Translations under genes and position numbers: made by a program
The notes under the pieces: generated by a model
Seen by the model: only the letters and a program-made list of their open reading frames with translations
Databases searched by the model: none
What the model was told of the DNA's origin: nothing
In this document: in pieces, positions 12,401-24,400 of the stretch
Position numbering within the stretch: the stretch's first letter is position 1
Layout: every line of letters starts with the position of its first letter
Source of the DNA: Diphasiastrum complanatum
Taxonomy: Eukaryota; Streptophyta; Lycopodiopsida; Lycopodiales; Lycopodiaceae
Direction of reading: 5' to 3'
Length of the DNA: 64,000 nucleotides
Assembly (NCBI GenBank): GCA_029204225.1
Contig: MU832141.1
Coordinates: 1 to 64,000 of the forward strand

Positions 12401-15400
12401 GCCCCAAAAATGCAAATACTTTGGTACTCCTCTACCCTCGCTGACTGGACAGCTATTTGATAGCTCCAAAAACTTCTGATTTAAGGCTCAAAGCCCACTT
12501 GCTTCTCTGATTTAGCTTCAAATAGTAGGTCGCTGATCTGAGGGCTTCGGTAGGTGTCCAACTTCAGATGTCTGAGCTTCAATTTGAAGGATGAAGTCTA
12601 CAATCAACTCGCGATGGTCTTCTCAGACCCTGCCTACCTTCCTCTGTCCAAAACCCGCTCAACAGTTTCAGTTTGGCACTTGAAAATCGAGATTTAAGCA
12701 CTCTTCTGACAGCGCTGGTTCTGGCCCAAACTTCTGATTTCTATTTCCTCTAAAATCTGAGAATTACCCTCTGAAAACGAAGGATAAATAGCTGTTTTCT
12801 ACAGCGATGGATCTGTTTCAAAAATCTAGCTCATATTCCCACTTAAAGGAAGATGATTCAATGGAGATTTTCGCAGTAGAAAGCTACTCCTCCAGCGCTG
12901 GATCTGTCTCTCCTATTTACCGAAGTTTTTAAGAGATTCTGAGCACCTTCTCCCTGCTGCTACTTAGCTCCCTAGGATGGAGATGGCTCTGATACCAGTG
13001 TAATAGATCCTAACACCACAGTAGGGCAAACACTAACTGATCCACCCAACCTTGCCTACTCCCTAATATAGAGTAAGCCCCTCCTAGCCCAGTGTGAGGA
13101 CTGGTAGCATGCTACTGCCAAGTGTCGGCTGTAATAGTTCCTAACACCACAGTAGGGCAAACACTAACTGATCCACCCAACCTTGCCTACTCCCTGATAT
13201 AGAGTAAGCCCCTCCTAGTCCAGTGTGAGGACTGGTAGCATGCAACTGCCAAGTGTCGGCCACGTGTCACTGACGTGGCCGACTGCACGTCGGGACCCAA
13301 CTGGGAGCCCTATCCTGCTGACAGGGTCCCTAGGCTGTGTTAGGCCCGCCATGGCTATGGACCGTGCTGGGGCACACTACTCACACTGTCTTGCCCTGTT
13401 GGTCATGTACACTGGACACGACCCTGACTGTGGTATCTGACCTATCTGTGTTCTCTGGGGTTCGGCACTGGTTACGAGCTCGTAACACTCCCTCCCCCTT
13501 AAGAACCGTCTTGGTCCTCTAAGACAAAGTCTGGAAAAATCTTGCGAAGGACGCTGCCTCTTTCCCAAGTGGCATTCTCAACAGGCTGATCATTCCACTT
13601 AACCAGATATTCTCGGTATAGAGTATGACGAGTCTGCGTCTCTCTACTATCAAGAATCTCCTCTGGTTCATGTGGAGGTTGTTGAGGATCCAATGGGAGA
13701 ACTAGAACACTGTCCCCTACCAGATTATCTGATCTGGTTAAGGCTTTTCGTAACTGGCTTACATGAAAGACTGGAAAAACCTTACTGCTGTGTGGGAGTT
13801 CTAGTTCATAGGTGACCTCGCCTAGTCTCCTACTGATGGTAAAGGGACCACAATACCTTGGAGACAACTTAGCACACACTCCTGATTTGAGGGTTTTAGA
13901 GTCAACTGGGACTCTCAAGTAGATTTTCTCACCAGTGGAGAACTGCACATCCCGTCTGTGTGGATCTGCATAATGCCTGGCTCGATCCTGGGATTGTCTA
14001 ATGCTACGCTTAGCATGTTCTATCATCTGGTTTAGGTCTTCTAAAAAGTTTCTGGCTGCTTCAACTTTTTCTTGTTTAAACCCTACAGCTGTGGGTGAGC
14101 GTGGCTGAAAATCGTACATCAGCATAAATGGGCTGTATCCCGTAGCTGAATGTTTGGTACTGTTGTAAGCAAACTCTAATATCGAGAGATATTCCTCCCA
14201 ATTAGTCTGCTTCTTGCTGACGTATGCACGAAGCATATCCTCCAGCACTTGATTTACCCTTTCTGTTTAACCGTCCGTCTGTGGATGGTCGGTGGTACTC
14301 ATATTAAGTTTAGTATGGAGATGATGGAATACTGCCTTCCAAAAATTTCCAGTAAACTTACTCTCCCGGTCGCTGACTATGCCGGAAGGTAGACCGTACA
14401 ATTTAAATAGCCCGTCTACAAACAACCTCGCTAACTCTGGAGCTCTAACGGTTGTTTTGGTCGGAATAAAATGAGCCATTTTGGTCAGACGATCAACTGT
14501 GACCCATATAGCGTCATTACCCTTTTGGGTTTTAGGCAGGCCTACTATAAAATCCATGGAGACACTCTCCCATTTACCAGCTGGTATTTCTAAGGGATGC
14601 AACAACCCTCCCGCCTTTAAACGCTCTGCTTTATTTACTTGACATTTCTGGCAACTGGTTACATACTGGTGGACGTCCTTTTTCATACTGGGCCAGAAAA
14701 ATTGCCTACAAAGAAGCTCATAGGTCTTCTGTATGTTTGGGTGTCCCGCGCTAGGATTGTCATGACATTCATATAGGACCTGCTGCCTATAATCCTCTGA
14801 ATTGGGGACACATACTCTATCTCTATAGAGCAAGTACTCATCCTGAATGGAATACTGTTTCCATTTGAATCCTTGAGTCAACTGACCCTCAACCACTGGG
14901 GTTTGCTTGGGTAATACAGGCTCAGAATCCTCAACGTCATCTGACGACGTATACTCGGACTCATCATCATCCTCAACGGAAGCTGCCGTATTCTTGGATG
15001 AACTGGCACGAGCCCCCGGAACTGGTTCTGGAGTCTGTAACTGTCTGTTCTGGACTGAGTTCCAGATAATAGAGAAGAATGCATCATGCTGGCATTTCCC
15101 TCTCAAGGACTCGAGTAACTCATTACGAATCTGAGTAAAACTCAGCTCGTTTATCATAGGCATTCTGCTAAGGGCATCTGCTACTGTATTGAATTTTCCA
15201 CGCCTATATCTGATAGACATGTCAAACTCTTGCATCAACTCTGCCCAACGAGCTTTCCGACCTCTAAGCTCAGGTTGATTGCAAAGGTATCTGAGACTGT
15301 CATGGTCTGTCAGGACCTCAAAGTTGGCACCATACAAATAATGCCTCCAAGTCTTAAGGGCATGGACTATAGAAAAGAGTTCCTTTTCATAGGCACTATA

Positions 15401-18400
15401 CCTAGTCTGTGCTGGCTCGAGTTTTTTACTCTCGAACGCAACTGGTCGTCCACCCTGAGTTAGCACAGCACCTACTGCAAAGTCGCTAGCATCTGTTTCG
15501 ACCACAAATAGCTGATTGGGGTCGACGACCTTTAAAACTGGTGCTGTAGCTAAGGCTGTTTTGAGAGCATCAAAGCTCTCCTGTTGTGCGGACTCCCAAA
15601 TGAACTCCTTTCCCTTCCCCTTAAGGAGATTTGTCATAGGGACTGCTATCTGAGCATATTCCTTGACAAATCGTCTGTAATATCCCGTTTATTACATGAT
15701 CTAACTCTCTGCTAGGTGGTAAACCATGTGGCAAATCTTCAGGAAAAACATCTTTAAATTTAGACAATAAAGTTTCTAATTTACTGATTTTCTGCTGAAT
15801 AGAACTGGAAATAGAAACTTCAGGAATAAACTGAAAGTCACATAAGAATACCTGATGGTCTTCGTCTCCGATTAGCTGACAGAGCTCTGAACTGCAGACC
15901 ATAGGGCTGTTGGGAACATCATGCTCCCCATGCAACTGGATCTCTCGGCCTTTATACTGAAAGCTGAGGGTGTTCTCCTGATAGTTTCTGTGGAGGGAAG
16001 GTCCTAAACTGTAGAGCCAATCTCTCCCGAGAACAATGTCTGTTCGATCCAGGTGCATTATCTGAAAGTTTATTTGATCTTGGTACCCCTGAATACCAAG
16101 ATTTAACTTACTTACCATAGTTTCCCATATTTTTTTATCTTCACCCTTAGCTAATGAAACTATGTACCTATGCTGACTAGGTACTTTTGGTAGTTTAAGC
16201 TTTTTAACCAGGGTGTGGTTGATGAAATTATGGGTTGCCCCATCATCAACCATGACTCTTACTGACTGGTTACCAACTTTCCCATGCATACGTACTAGGT
16301 CATGCGGCCCAAAGCTGAAGGGTCTCGCTAGCATTGCAGAGGTCAGCTGGCAACAGTGTTCATGATCTTCATGATACACTTTGATCTCGGAAGCTGCCGA
16401 GTCACTGGGGAAACATACAGTCTGAACAAGATGAACTTGTTTTTTATCTTTTTTAGTGAAAGGCCCCTTGGGACACTGTCTAACTGTGTGTCCCTTGCCC
16501 ATACACACAAAGCACAAACGTTCTTGTTTGGCTTTCTCAAAATCATCTGGTTTTAAGGGCTGTATGAGTGAAGGGCGTTTCTGAGGAGCTTCACCTTTAA
16601 ATTTATCTTCTTTCTTTCTTTTTAAAAATTTCCTTTTAAATTGAAAGTCTTTCTGAGGAAGCTGCTCAGAAAGTGGTTGTTGTCTCGCTCTCTTCCTACC
16701 CACTGAATCATCATAGATTTGAGCATATCTGAGAGCTTGCTCAAGGGTAGTAGGCGAGTTTCTCTGGACCTCTACTTTATATTCATCTTTGAGGCCACGG
16801 ACAAATCCCCTGATTTTTTGATAGTCATCCATATTTTTAATCTTTAAAATTGCCTCTCGATACTGCGAGATATATTGGATGAGGGACTTGTCCATTACTG
16901 TTCTTTCCCAGGCTTCCCAGGCTCTATCAAGTTCATTCTCTGGTAGAAATTCTCTTAGGAAAGCTTCTTCAAAAGCTTTCCATGACCGGGGAGTCTGCCC
17001 AGTCTCCTGGAGATTTAACCACCACTTATAGGCCATAGGCCCTAAAGAAAGACTGGCCTCAATTGCTTGCAAATGGTCAGGGGTCTGTTTAAGAGCATGA
17101 ATGTTCTTCCATTTGCTGAGGAAGGTTTGTAGAATATCTGCATTTCTATCCTTCTCTTCCCCATTAAAAGTAGGAGGCTTTAAATCTTTAAAAACACTGG
17201 GGTGAGACCGTAAAGTCTCACCCGAAACTGATGGGAGTGGAGAAGGGGATAACTGAGAAGTGGAGGGAAGGCTTCCTTTCGTAGAGCTCAAAATCAAGTT
17301 TTTGAGTTCAGCGAACGAGTCGTCCACACTGGACTTGAAATTGGCTAATGCCAGCTTCAGTTCATCCACCTCTGTTACCAATTGGAGGAACTGCTCCTTG
17401 GTAACGAGTTCGTCGAGTTCTTCGGCGAACTGTTCCTGTTCTTCTACTTCCATGGGTTCCTTCCCTTTTCTGTAAGCCAAGGCTTCTGTTTCAAGTTCGT
17501 CGAAGCCTCTCTCCTGGGGTTGATCAGGTCCCTGAGGAGTGGTCATCTTCGAAACTGAAAGAGAGCTACCTTAACTTCTGAAGGAAAAAAGTCTAAAAGA
17601 CTAATTTACAACTGTACAAGGGAAAGGAAAGATGACTTAGCTGTTTCTGAGGACTGTACTTCCAAAGAAAGAATGAAGAGGAACCCTTTCAGCTCTTTTC
17701 CCCAAGATTTCAGACCTGCTGTTCCGAAAAATGCCAGTTTGAGGCTTCAAAACGGTGCTAAATTTCCCGGGTTTTTGAGGATAGTAACTCGCTGGTCTGA
17801 TTGCAATCCAACTTGTCCACAAAAAGGCAAATCTGAAGTCCAAAAACCCTTCTGAATTCTGAAATTTCAGAAGTCTCCTACTCGCTGATCTGGTAGGAAT
17901 CCTTTTGCTCCAAATCTCTGACGTTGGGGCTCAAAAACTTGTTGAAAAACCAGATTTTCAGAAGCACTGGCAGCGCTGGCCCTGCTCCTCCTTTTTGGCT
18001 TCCAACTCGCTGAGAACCAGTAACTTTTTCCCTGGAAATCGGATGTAGGTCTCTGACTGTACAGCGATGGAGGTGCTGGCTTCTTCCTACTCTAATTTCG
18101 CTGGGAAAACTATAGAGAATCCTCTCAACTCAGTGGGAAACAGCTGTTTTTTCAGCGAGTTACCTACACTTGGAATCTGACTCCTTGCTACTGTGATTTC
18201 TCAGTGGAAATCAGAAGTTTGAAGGCTGCTCCTACAGCGATCTTCCTCCTCTATTCCTCTCTGAGAATCTGAGAAACACTTCCTATCTTCTGATAGCTTT
18301 CTCTACTACTGTCCTGAACTCCCTAGGATGGAGATGGCTTTGATACCAGTGTAATAGTTCCTAACACCACAGTAGGGCAAACACTAACTGATCCACCCAA

Positions 18401-21400
18401 CCTTGCCTACTCCCTGATATAGAGTAAGCCCCTCCTAGTCCAGTGTGAGGACTGGTAGCATGCAACTGCCAAGTGTCGGCCACGTGTCACTGACGTGGCC
18501 GACTGCACGTCGGGACCCAACTGGGAGCCCTATCCTGCTGACAGGGTCCCTAGGCTGTGTTAGGCCCGCCATGGCTATGGACCGTGCTGGGGCACACTAC
18601 TCACACTGTCTTGCCCTGTTGGTCATGTACACTGGACACGACCCTGACTGTGGTATCTGACCTATCTGTGTTCTCTGGGGTTCGGCACTGGTTACGAGCT
18701 CGTAACATCGGCCACGTGGCACTGACGTGGCCGACTGCACGTCGGGACCCAACTGGGGGCCCTATCCTGCTGCCAGGGTCCCTAGGCTGTGTTAGGCCCG
18801 CCATGGCTATGGACCGTGCTGGGGCACACTACTCACTTTTGTGAAATATGGAAATGGCTAAGTCACCGGCTTGTGGTGACCTTTGTAAAAAAAATGTAAA
18901 TAAAACTGTTATAAGAGCTACTGAGCCTTTGAGTTGCATGTTGAGCCTGGGTGCAGGGTATTGGGTAATTAATAAGGAGTGGCTGAATTTACCTCCTAGA
19001 AAGTAGGAGTCGATTAGTCAATGAGACACGTGTCATATGCCCACTTGGACACGTGGTCCAGTGAATGAATGACACATGTTAGGGTTGCCCAGTCAAACAT
19101 GACACGTGTCACATGCTCACTGGGAAATTTGGTCCAGCCAGTGTATGTGCCACTACTTGCCAATGTGCCAGGGTACTGCCAAGTGGCAAGTGTTGACTAT
19201 GGATCGACTAGGCCATGTTTCGACGTTAGAAAGGGTCAGGGTTAAGGGGTGCTTGAGGATTGTGCATAAGTGAGCCTAGAGAGAGGCATTCCTCATCATA
19301 AGCTATGCAACAAAGGTTGGGGGGAGACAAGGCAGCCAGCTCCACCGTGTTTCATGAACATGCTTGTCGATGCCATGTACTATTGTGAAAATAATAGAGT
19401 TTGAGTTTGAGATCTATCTATACATGCTTTACTGTGGTTTGTCTATGAGTGTAGTTTAGGGAGAGGCTGACATCAACTACCTATAGCTTAGTGCCTTTGC
19501 CATTGGACAAACCACGGTCCAAGTATTGAATCTGTAAATCCCTATATACCACATGTTGTCCAATAGCCTTCGCTTCCTAGATAGCTTTAGGACGTTCCTC
19601 AACTTGAATGTAAGTCAAGTCCTCATCCATAAAGATTTGTGTCCCTCTTAGTTGGGCTCATTGACTTAATGCCATTCTTCTTTCTTTCTAGCGTCGTGAA
19701 GTAGAGAACTAGTGTAGTATGGTGGCCAAGAGTGATGTCGAGGACACGTTCCACTTCCTTGAAGGCATCTTCTATATCCGGTATGCCCCTAACCCTAATA
19801 TTGTGAGCCTTTAGTCTCTTCAAAAATTGTAGGTGAAATAAATGAGGTAATGTGTGTAGATGGTTTTCCAAAATCTTTCTTAAGAACTGCTGCCCCAGAT
19901 AAGATCTCCTCTTTGTGTTGCCCTATCTTGGATCCCAATTCTTGGATCTTTGTGGTGGTATGTAGGGGAGTTGCTTGCATCTTCCTCAAGTTGTCCAATT
20001 CTTCCTCAAGAGTGGCAATTTTGCTTCCCATCTTGATTATATCTTCATTGTGTCTTTGAGTGCAACACCATCCAAATAGCTCTAGGATTTGCCAAGTGAG
20101 GGTATGCTGCTCCTTAGGCTTGGATGTAGTATTGGTGCAACCCGCAAGTGTACTTGTTGCTATTGCATAGCAGCAGGATTTGCCTACTATTGCATAGCAA
20201 TTCAAATTGCTGTTGTGTGGCCTAGAGCAAGGTGGACTGGGAGCAAAGGTTGAAGAAGAAGGTGAGGTGGGAGTAGCAGGGAACTCGCAAGAAGGGCTAA
20301 CCCCCTTTCTTTAGCATCCACAACAATGGAGGAGAGGAGAGGAGAGGAGAGGAGAGGGATGGCGCGATGAGAGAGGGAAAGAAGAAAGCTTTATTAATGT
20401 CTTTTCCATGCCAAAAAGCATATAAGACAAAGAGTACATTTCATGTGTGTGGTGCAAATAGGAGCGTGTGAAACGTCTCCAATAACAATAAAGAAAATAT
20501 ATCTATGAAGTGTAATTGCTAATAATTGCTGACAACAAAATGTAACTATGATGGATCATAGTAGTGGTATGTTTGTGCATCAAATCCAATCAAATCCTGC
20601 TGCCACTGAAAAAGGATGTAACGGAGACTGCAACTGGAGGTAATGTGTGCTGATGACGTTGTCGAGGAGGTTGAGTCACCTCACGTTGGTGACTTTACGA
20701 ACAACAAGAATTTGGGTGGTATGGCATCTTTGGTCTCTATGTCGGAAATCATCATCGACACCCAACTATCATCTGACTCAGGATCAATCCGTAATCTCCT
20801 ACAAGAGAAGAAGGATATGATTTGGAGCTGTGTATCAGTGTGATTCGACTAAATTGGTTGGCAAAGAGCCTGTCGTAGTAGTAACATCCGTTTGATCATG
20901 AGTGCCTCATATGCTATAATGGACTAGGTGCATCTCGGAAAAGACAATGGTATCTCCCCCTGTTCTCACAGTATATTGGACATCTAAATAAGAAGTGCTC
21001 CTTAGACTCTACCTCGCATCCGACAAGTCTACTCCTCCCATGAGGTACCTTGAAAGCGTCTAGTCTCAATCACAAGTTGATGTGATGGAACTCGGAACTG
21101 ACCCAATATGAATCTCAAACCATGTGATAATCCTGAATCCACATAGCGAGGTAGAACTAGGAATCGTGCCATATACAACTCCAAAAAGTGAGCGTCTTTG
21201 ACCCCGAGGTCGCCCTGCCATGCCTGACCCAGATATGCTCTGTATAGGAACCATCTGATGTAGTCATGAGTGCCTAGTGGAAGGTCAGTAATAGAAATGC
21301 CAAGTGTGTCAGGTCAACGGGAGGCCTGAAAAATGAGGTGAGTGCTGCCTGTGTCTCCACTCAGCTGGGGGAAACAATCACACTCTCTGAATATATGTGA

Positions 21401-24400
21401 TGAGTCGAAAGATGGCGTCAAGTTGTGTGGGTGGGACGACAAACTCAGTTCAAATGATCTGATGGGGGACAAAGGCTTAGCCCATATCATTGTGATACCA
21501 TAAGGATCTACAACATATGCGTAACTGATCGGTAGCATTGTCGGAATCAGCATGGTGTGATGCAATCCTAGTGACAAAATCACCAAAGAGAGATCTATGA
21601 TTTGGAATAACTTCATGACAAGGAAGGAGGGGAGGGTCCAATGGGCATTAATCTTTGAAAGGATGCGTAAAGAGTCGAACATACTAGAACATGATGGGCT
21701 TTGGGAAATGGGCCTTGGGAAAGAGAGTCATGCCTCTAATTTAAGCCCTTGATAAAACAAGCTTGGAGAGGAAAATATAATAAGACAAAGGAGGAGACCT
21801 TTTGTGGGAAGATGGAGAGAAATCATATATATATTGGTGCCAAGGGTTGCAAGGGATTGAAAAGAACTTAGAAGTTTCAGGAAAAATGCGTACAACTATA
21901 CAGGGGTCTATAAAATCAAAATCACTTTAATACAATTTTGTGAGCCTACAACAAATTTCTTACTTTTTTACCAATTTACGCCATACCAACCTCCTCAATT
22001 ATGTCATGCATGTTACTTATCAATCTTTGTTGATACGAGACACATATATAGAAAGTAGCGATAGAGGCAACTTTCTCAAGTCTGGACTTGAATTTCATCC
22101 CAAGTATGAATAATGTATTCCAAGGTTTATTGTTTTATCTTAATATTGCAAGATATATTAGAAATGGAAACTCTACAATGATCATCTTCTTGAAGAAATC
22201 GCTAGAAATTACCAGAAAGCAATGTTGCTCTATATGCTAACAAGGTGAGAGTGGGAGAATGTTGAAAACATACCATATTAAAGGTGAGGCATCAAGTAGG
22301 ACCTTTGACGTATATATACATTCAGCAAGTCTTGACAATGGAACACAAACATCCTGCACTTAACATCGAGCATATGGTGAAGCTATATAGAGTTGATGAG
22401 ACATTCACTAAATACGAAAAGAGCAAATCACTTCATTAGATTATTCTAAAACAATGATGGTGAGTACAAGTCAAGTAGATAGATCATATCCACACTACAA
22501 TGTTGCCACCATATCTCCATACAAACATACGACCATTTCGAGTATTTCTAGACTTATTCAACCCATACGTTGCAAAACATATAGCTAGTTGAAATTACAT
22601 ATGATTGAAAGGAGCAAGAACAAACTTCAAATGTCATACAGCTAACATAAATGAATAAGGAAGACAACCATTTCATATTTAAAAGTCAAAATCACACATT
22701 GCTACACACATTCATTGCATAGCAATAATTTGAGCAATTGAAGTTCAACTTGGACAAGACAATTTTATTGACGAATTGGTAGCAAAAGCCATACAGACGT
22801 GTGAATTCCTAAGGTTTTAAGAAAATAATCTAGATGCAAGTGATGTCTTATTCTCCAATTTCAACTACAAAATCAGTATCCTCAAAGGTCTGTAGTTGCT
22901 CCTCAATGCATCATCGACTTCATCGATTGTTTCACTAGTCTCTTCAATGTCGTGATGAGTAACTGCTAATAAATGAGCATCTATTCTAGCTTGAGCATTT
23001 GGAATGTCGCCATGAAGTGTTTCTATTTCTTCTATGCTCATTATTCTTTCTTTCAATTCACCTAAGACTTCTTCCATTTATTCGTACCATCTTTCTTAAT
23101 TTTGTCAACAAACGAAGATTGCCATGGATATAGACTACCTTTTCTGTTCTAGTCAGCTTCCACTTGTTCCTTTTCTTTGAGTGAGTCCTAGAAAAGGTGC
23201 ACCAACTCCTCTCACAAAGGGATGCACTACTTCCTTGAATTAGACTCTCAAGACCATCTCTTGCAGTTCCAGTGTACTTGAACTGAATGTCTCCCACCAA
23301 GGTACAGGCATTGCAATAATCTCAGGATTGCAAGCCCACCTTGGAGAACATTGGCCCTACTATATTTCAATATAAAATCCATTGTACAAGCAACTTTGGC
23401 CCAGGCCCATACAATTCCACAAGCCTTATCTAAGACAAAAAATTAGAAAAGTTGAAACTTGAATGTTGAAACATTGAAAGCCAAATAACAAGCTCTATCT
23501 CATCGCTGTATCTTGTCAGTCAGCCCTCACAGCTTAGGGTTTCAAGTCAGCCTTTCAGCCACCACAAATCAACACTTCATACAACAGCCTGCTGCCCAGG
23601 TGATTGATGCGGGAATGGGATAAAATATATGGCATTTATTCAGCTTCATACAGTGACAGGATACAGCGAAGCATAACCTGTATGTGCACAGATATGCATA
23701 GAGGAGCCTGCATGGATGACCATACAGATGTGCATCTGCACGCATGTGGGTGCAACAGTAACATGCTACTTCGTAGCATTGGGAAGAGATCAAAGATGTA
23801 ATAATAAAGAATACTTGTCTAGGCTTTCTAACCCACTATTAATAGAGCAATTCAATCATGCTGAAATTTTGAAAAGTTTCAATAATATGTGCTTCTGGAT
23901 TTAAACATTCAGTTGTATACACTTTGGATGTGAAGAGATAAAAGCATAGGTATGTCGGTAACACTACTCATAAGGGTTGTTTCAAGAAGATTTGAGTACC
24001 GTGACCATGAACTCGGCTTCAGGTCTCAATGTTGTACACGCCCAAAGTGCCTCTTTTCGCATCTGAAAATCATTCCATACATAGAAACTTTAGTATTGGA
24101 CATGAATATAAGAGTGTAGAGTTCTTCGAAATGTCTAAAAAGCAGAAAGTTCTCTTTATGTAAAACTTGACAATAGAACGATAATATTTTGCACTTAACT
24201 GCAAGCTTATAGTTCGTATGCCCCTGCCAAAGCTACACATACTTGGATGTATATCCTTTTGTTGTGTGCATCAATTTTGGTAAGGAAAAGTAGTCAAACT
24301 TCCTTCTTTTCTTCTTTTCCTCCTTTTCTAAGTCCTAGGCTAGATATGCCACAAGTTCTTTACCAATGGACATATAATCATACTAAGGGTCATCATTCAG

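Larger units (their letters stand above)
13130..18707 (-). mobile_element. chromovirus element B, recent insertion, RT deleted
   Basis: A complete LTR-to-LTR unit of 5578 bp, same family and orientation as A, flanked by the 5-bp duplication TCGGC. The two 358-bp LTRs are identical base for base, so the insertion is young. Inside, most of RT is missing: relative to A, the region 9438-10165 (about 727 bp) is deleted at a junction near 15687. A nonsense codon (TAA for CAA) also splits integrase at 14268-14270. gag, nucleocapsid and protease remain open. It could only have moved with enzymes supplied by another copy. Confidence 0.93.
6884..18836 (-). mobile_element. Ty3/gypsy chromovirus element A, interrupted by nested element B
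   Basis: Reading on the minus strand: 5' LTR (split and truncated), tRNA-Met primer site, long repeated leader, gag, protease, RT, RNase H, integrase with C-terminal chromodomain-like module, polypurine tract (complement of CTCCCTCCCCCTT at 7238-7250), 3' LTR 6884-7237. Element B (13130-18707) splits the 5' LTR. The outer 100 or so bases of that LTR are lost at 18836, where a C-type LTR relic begins. The two LTRs differ by about four substitutions and a small indel over the roughly 255 bases that can be compared, so A is older than B. A is defective: gag frameshift, a nonsense codon before RT, a 4-base deletion at the RT start and an Asp-to-Val change in RT. Confidence 0.9.
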
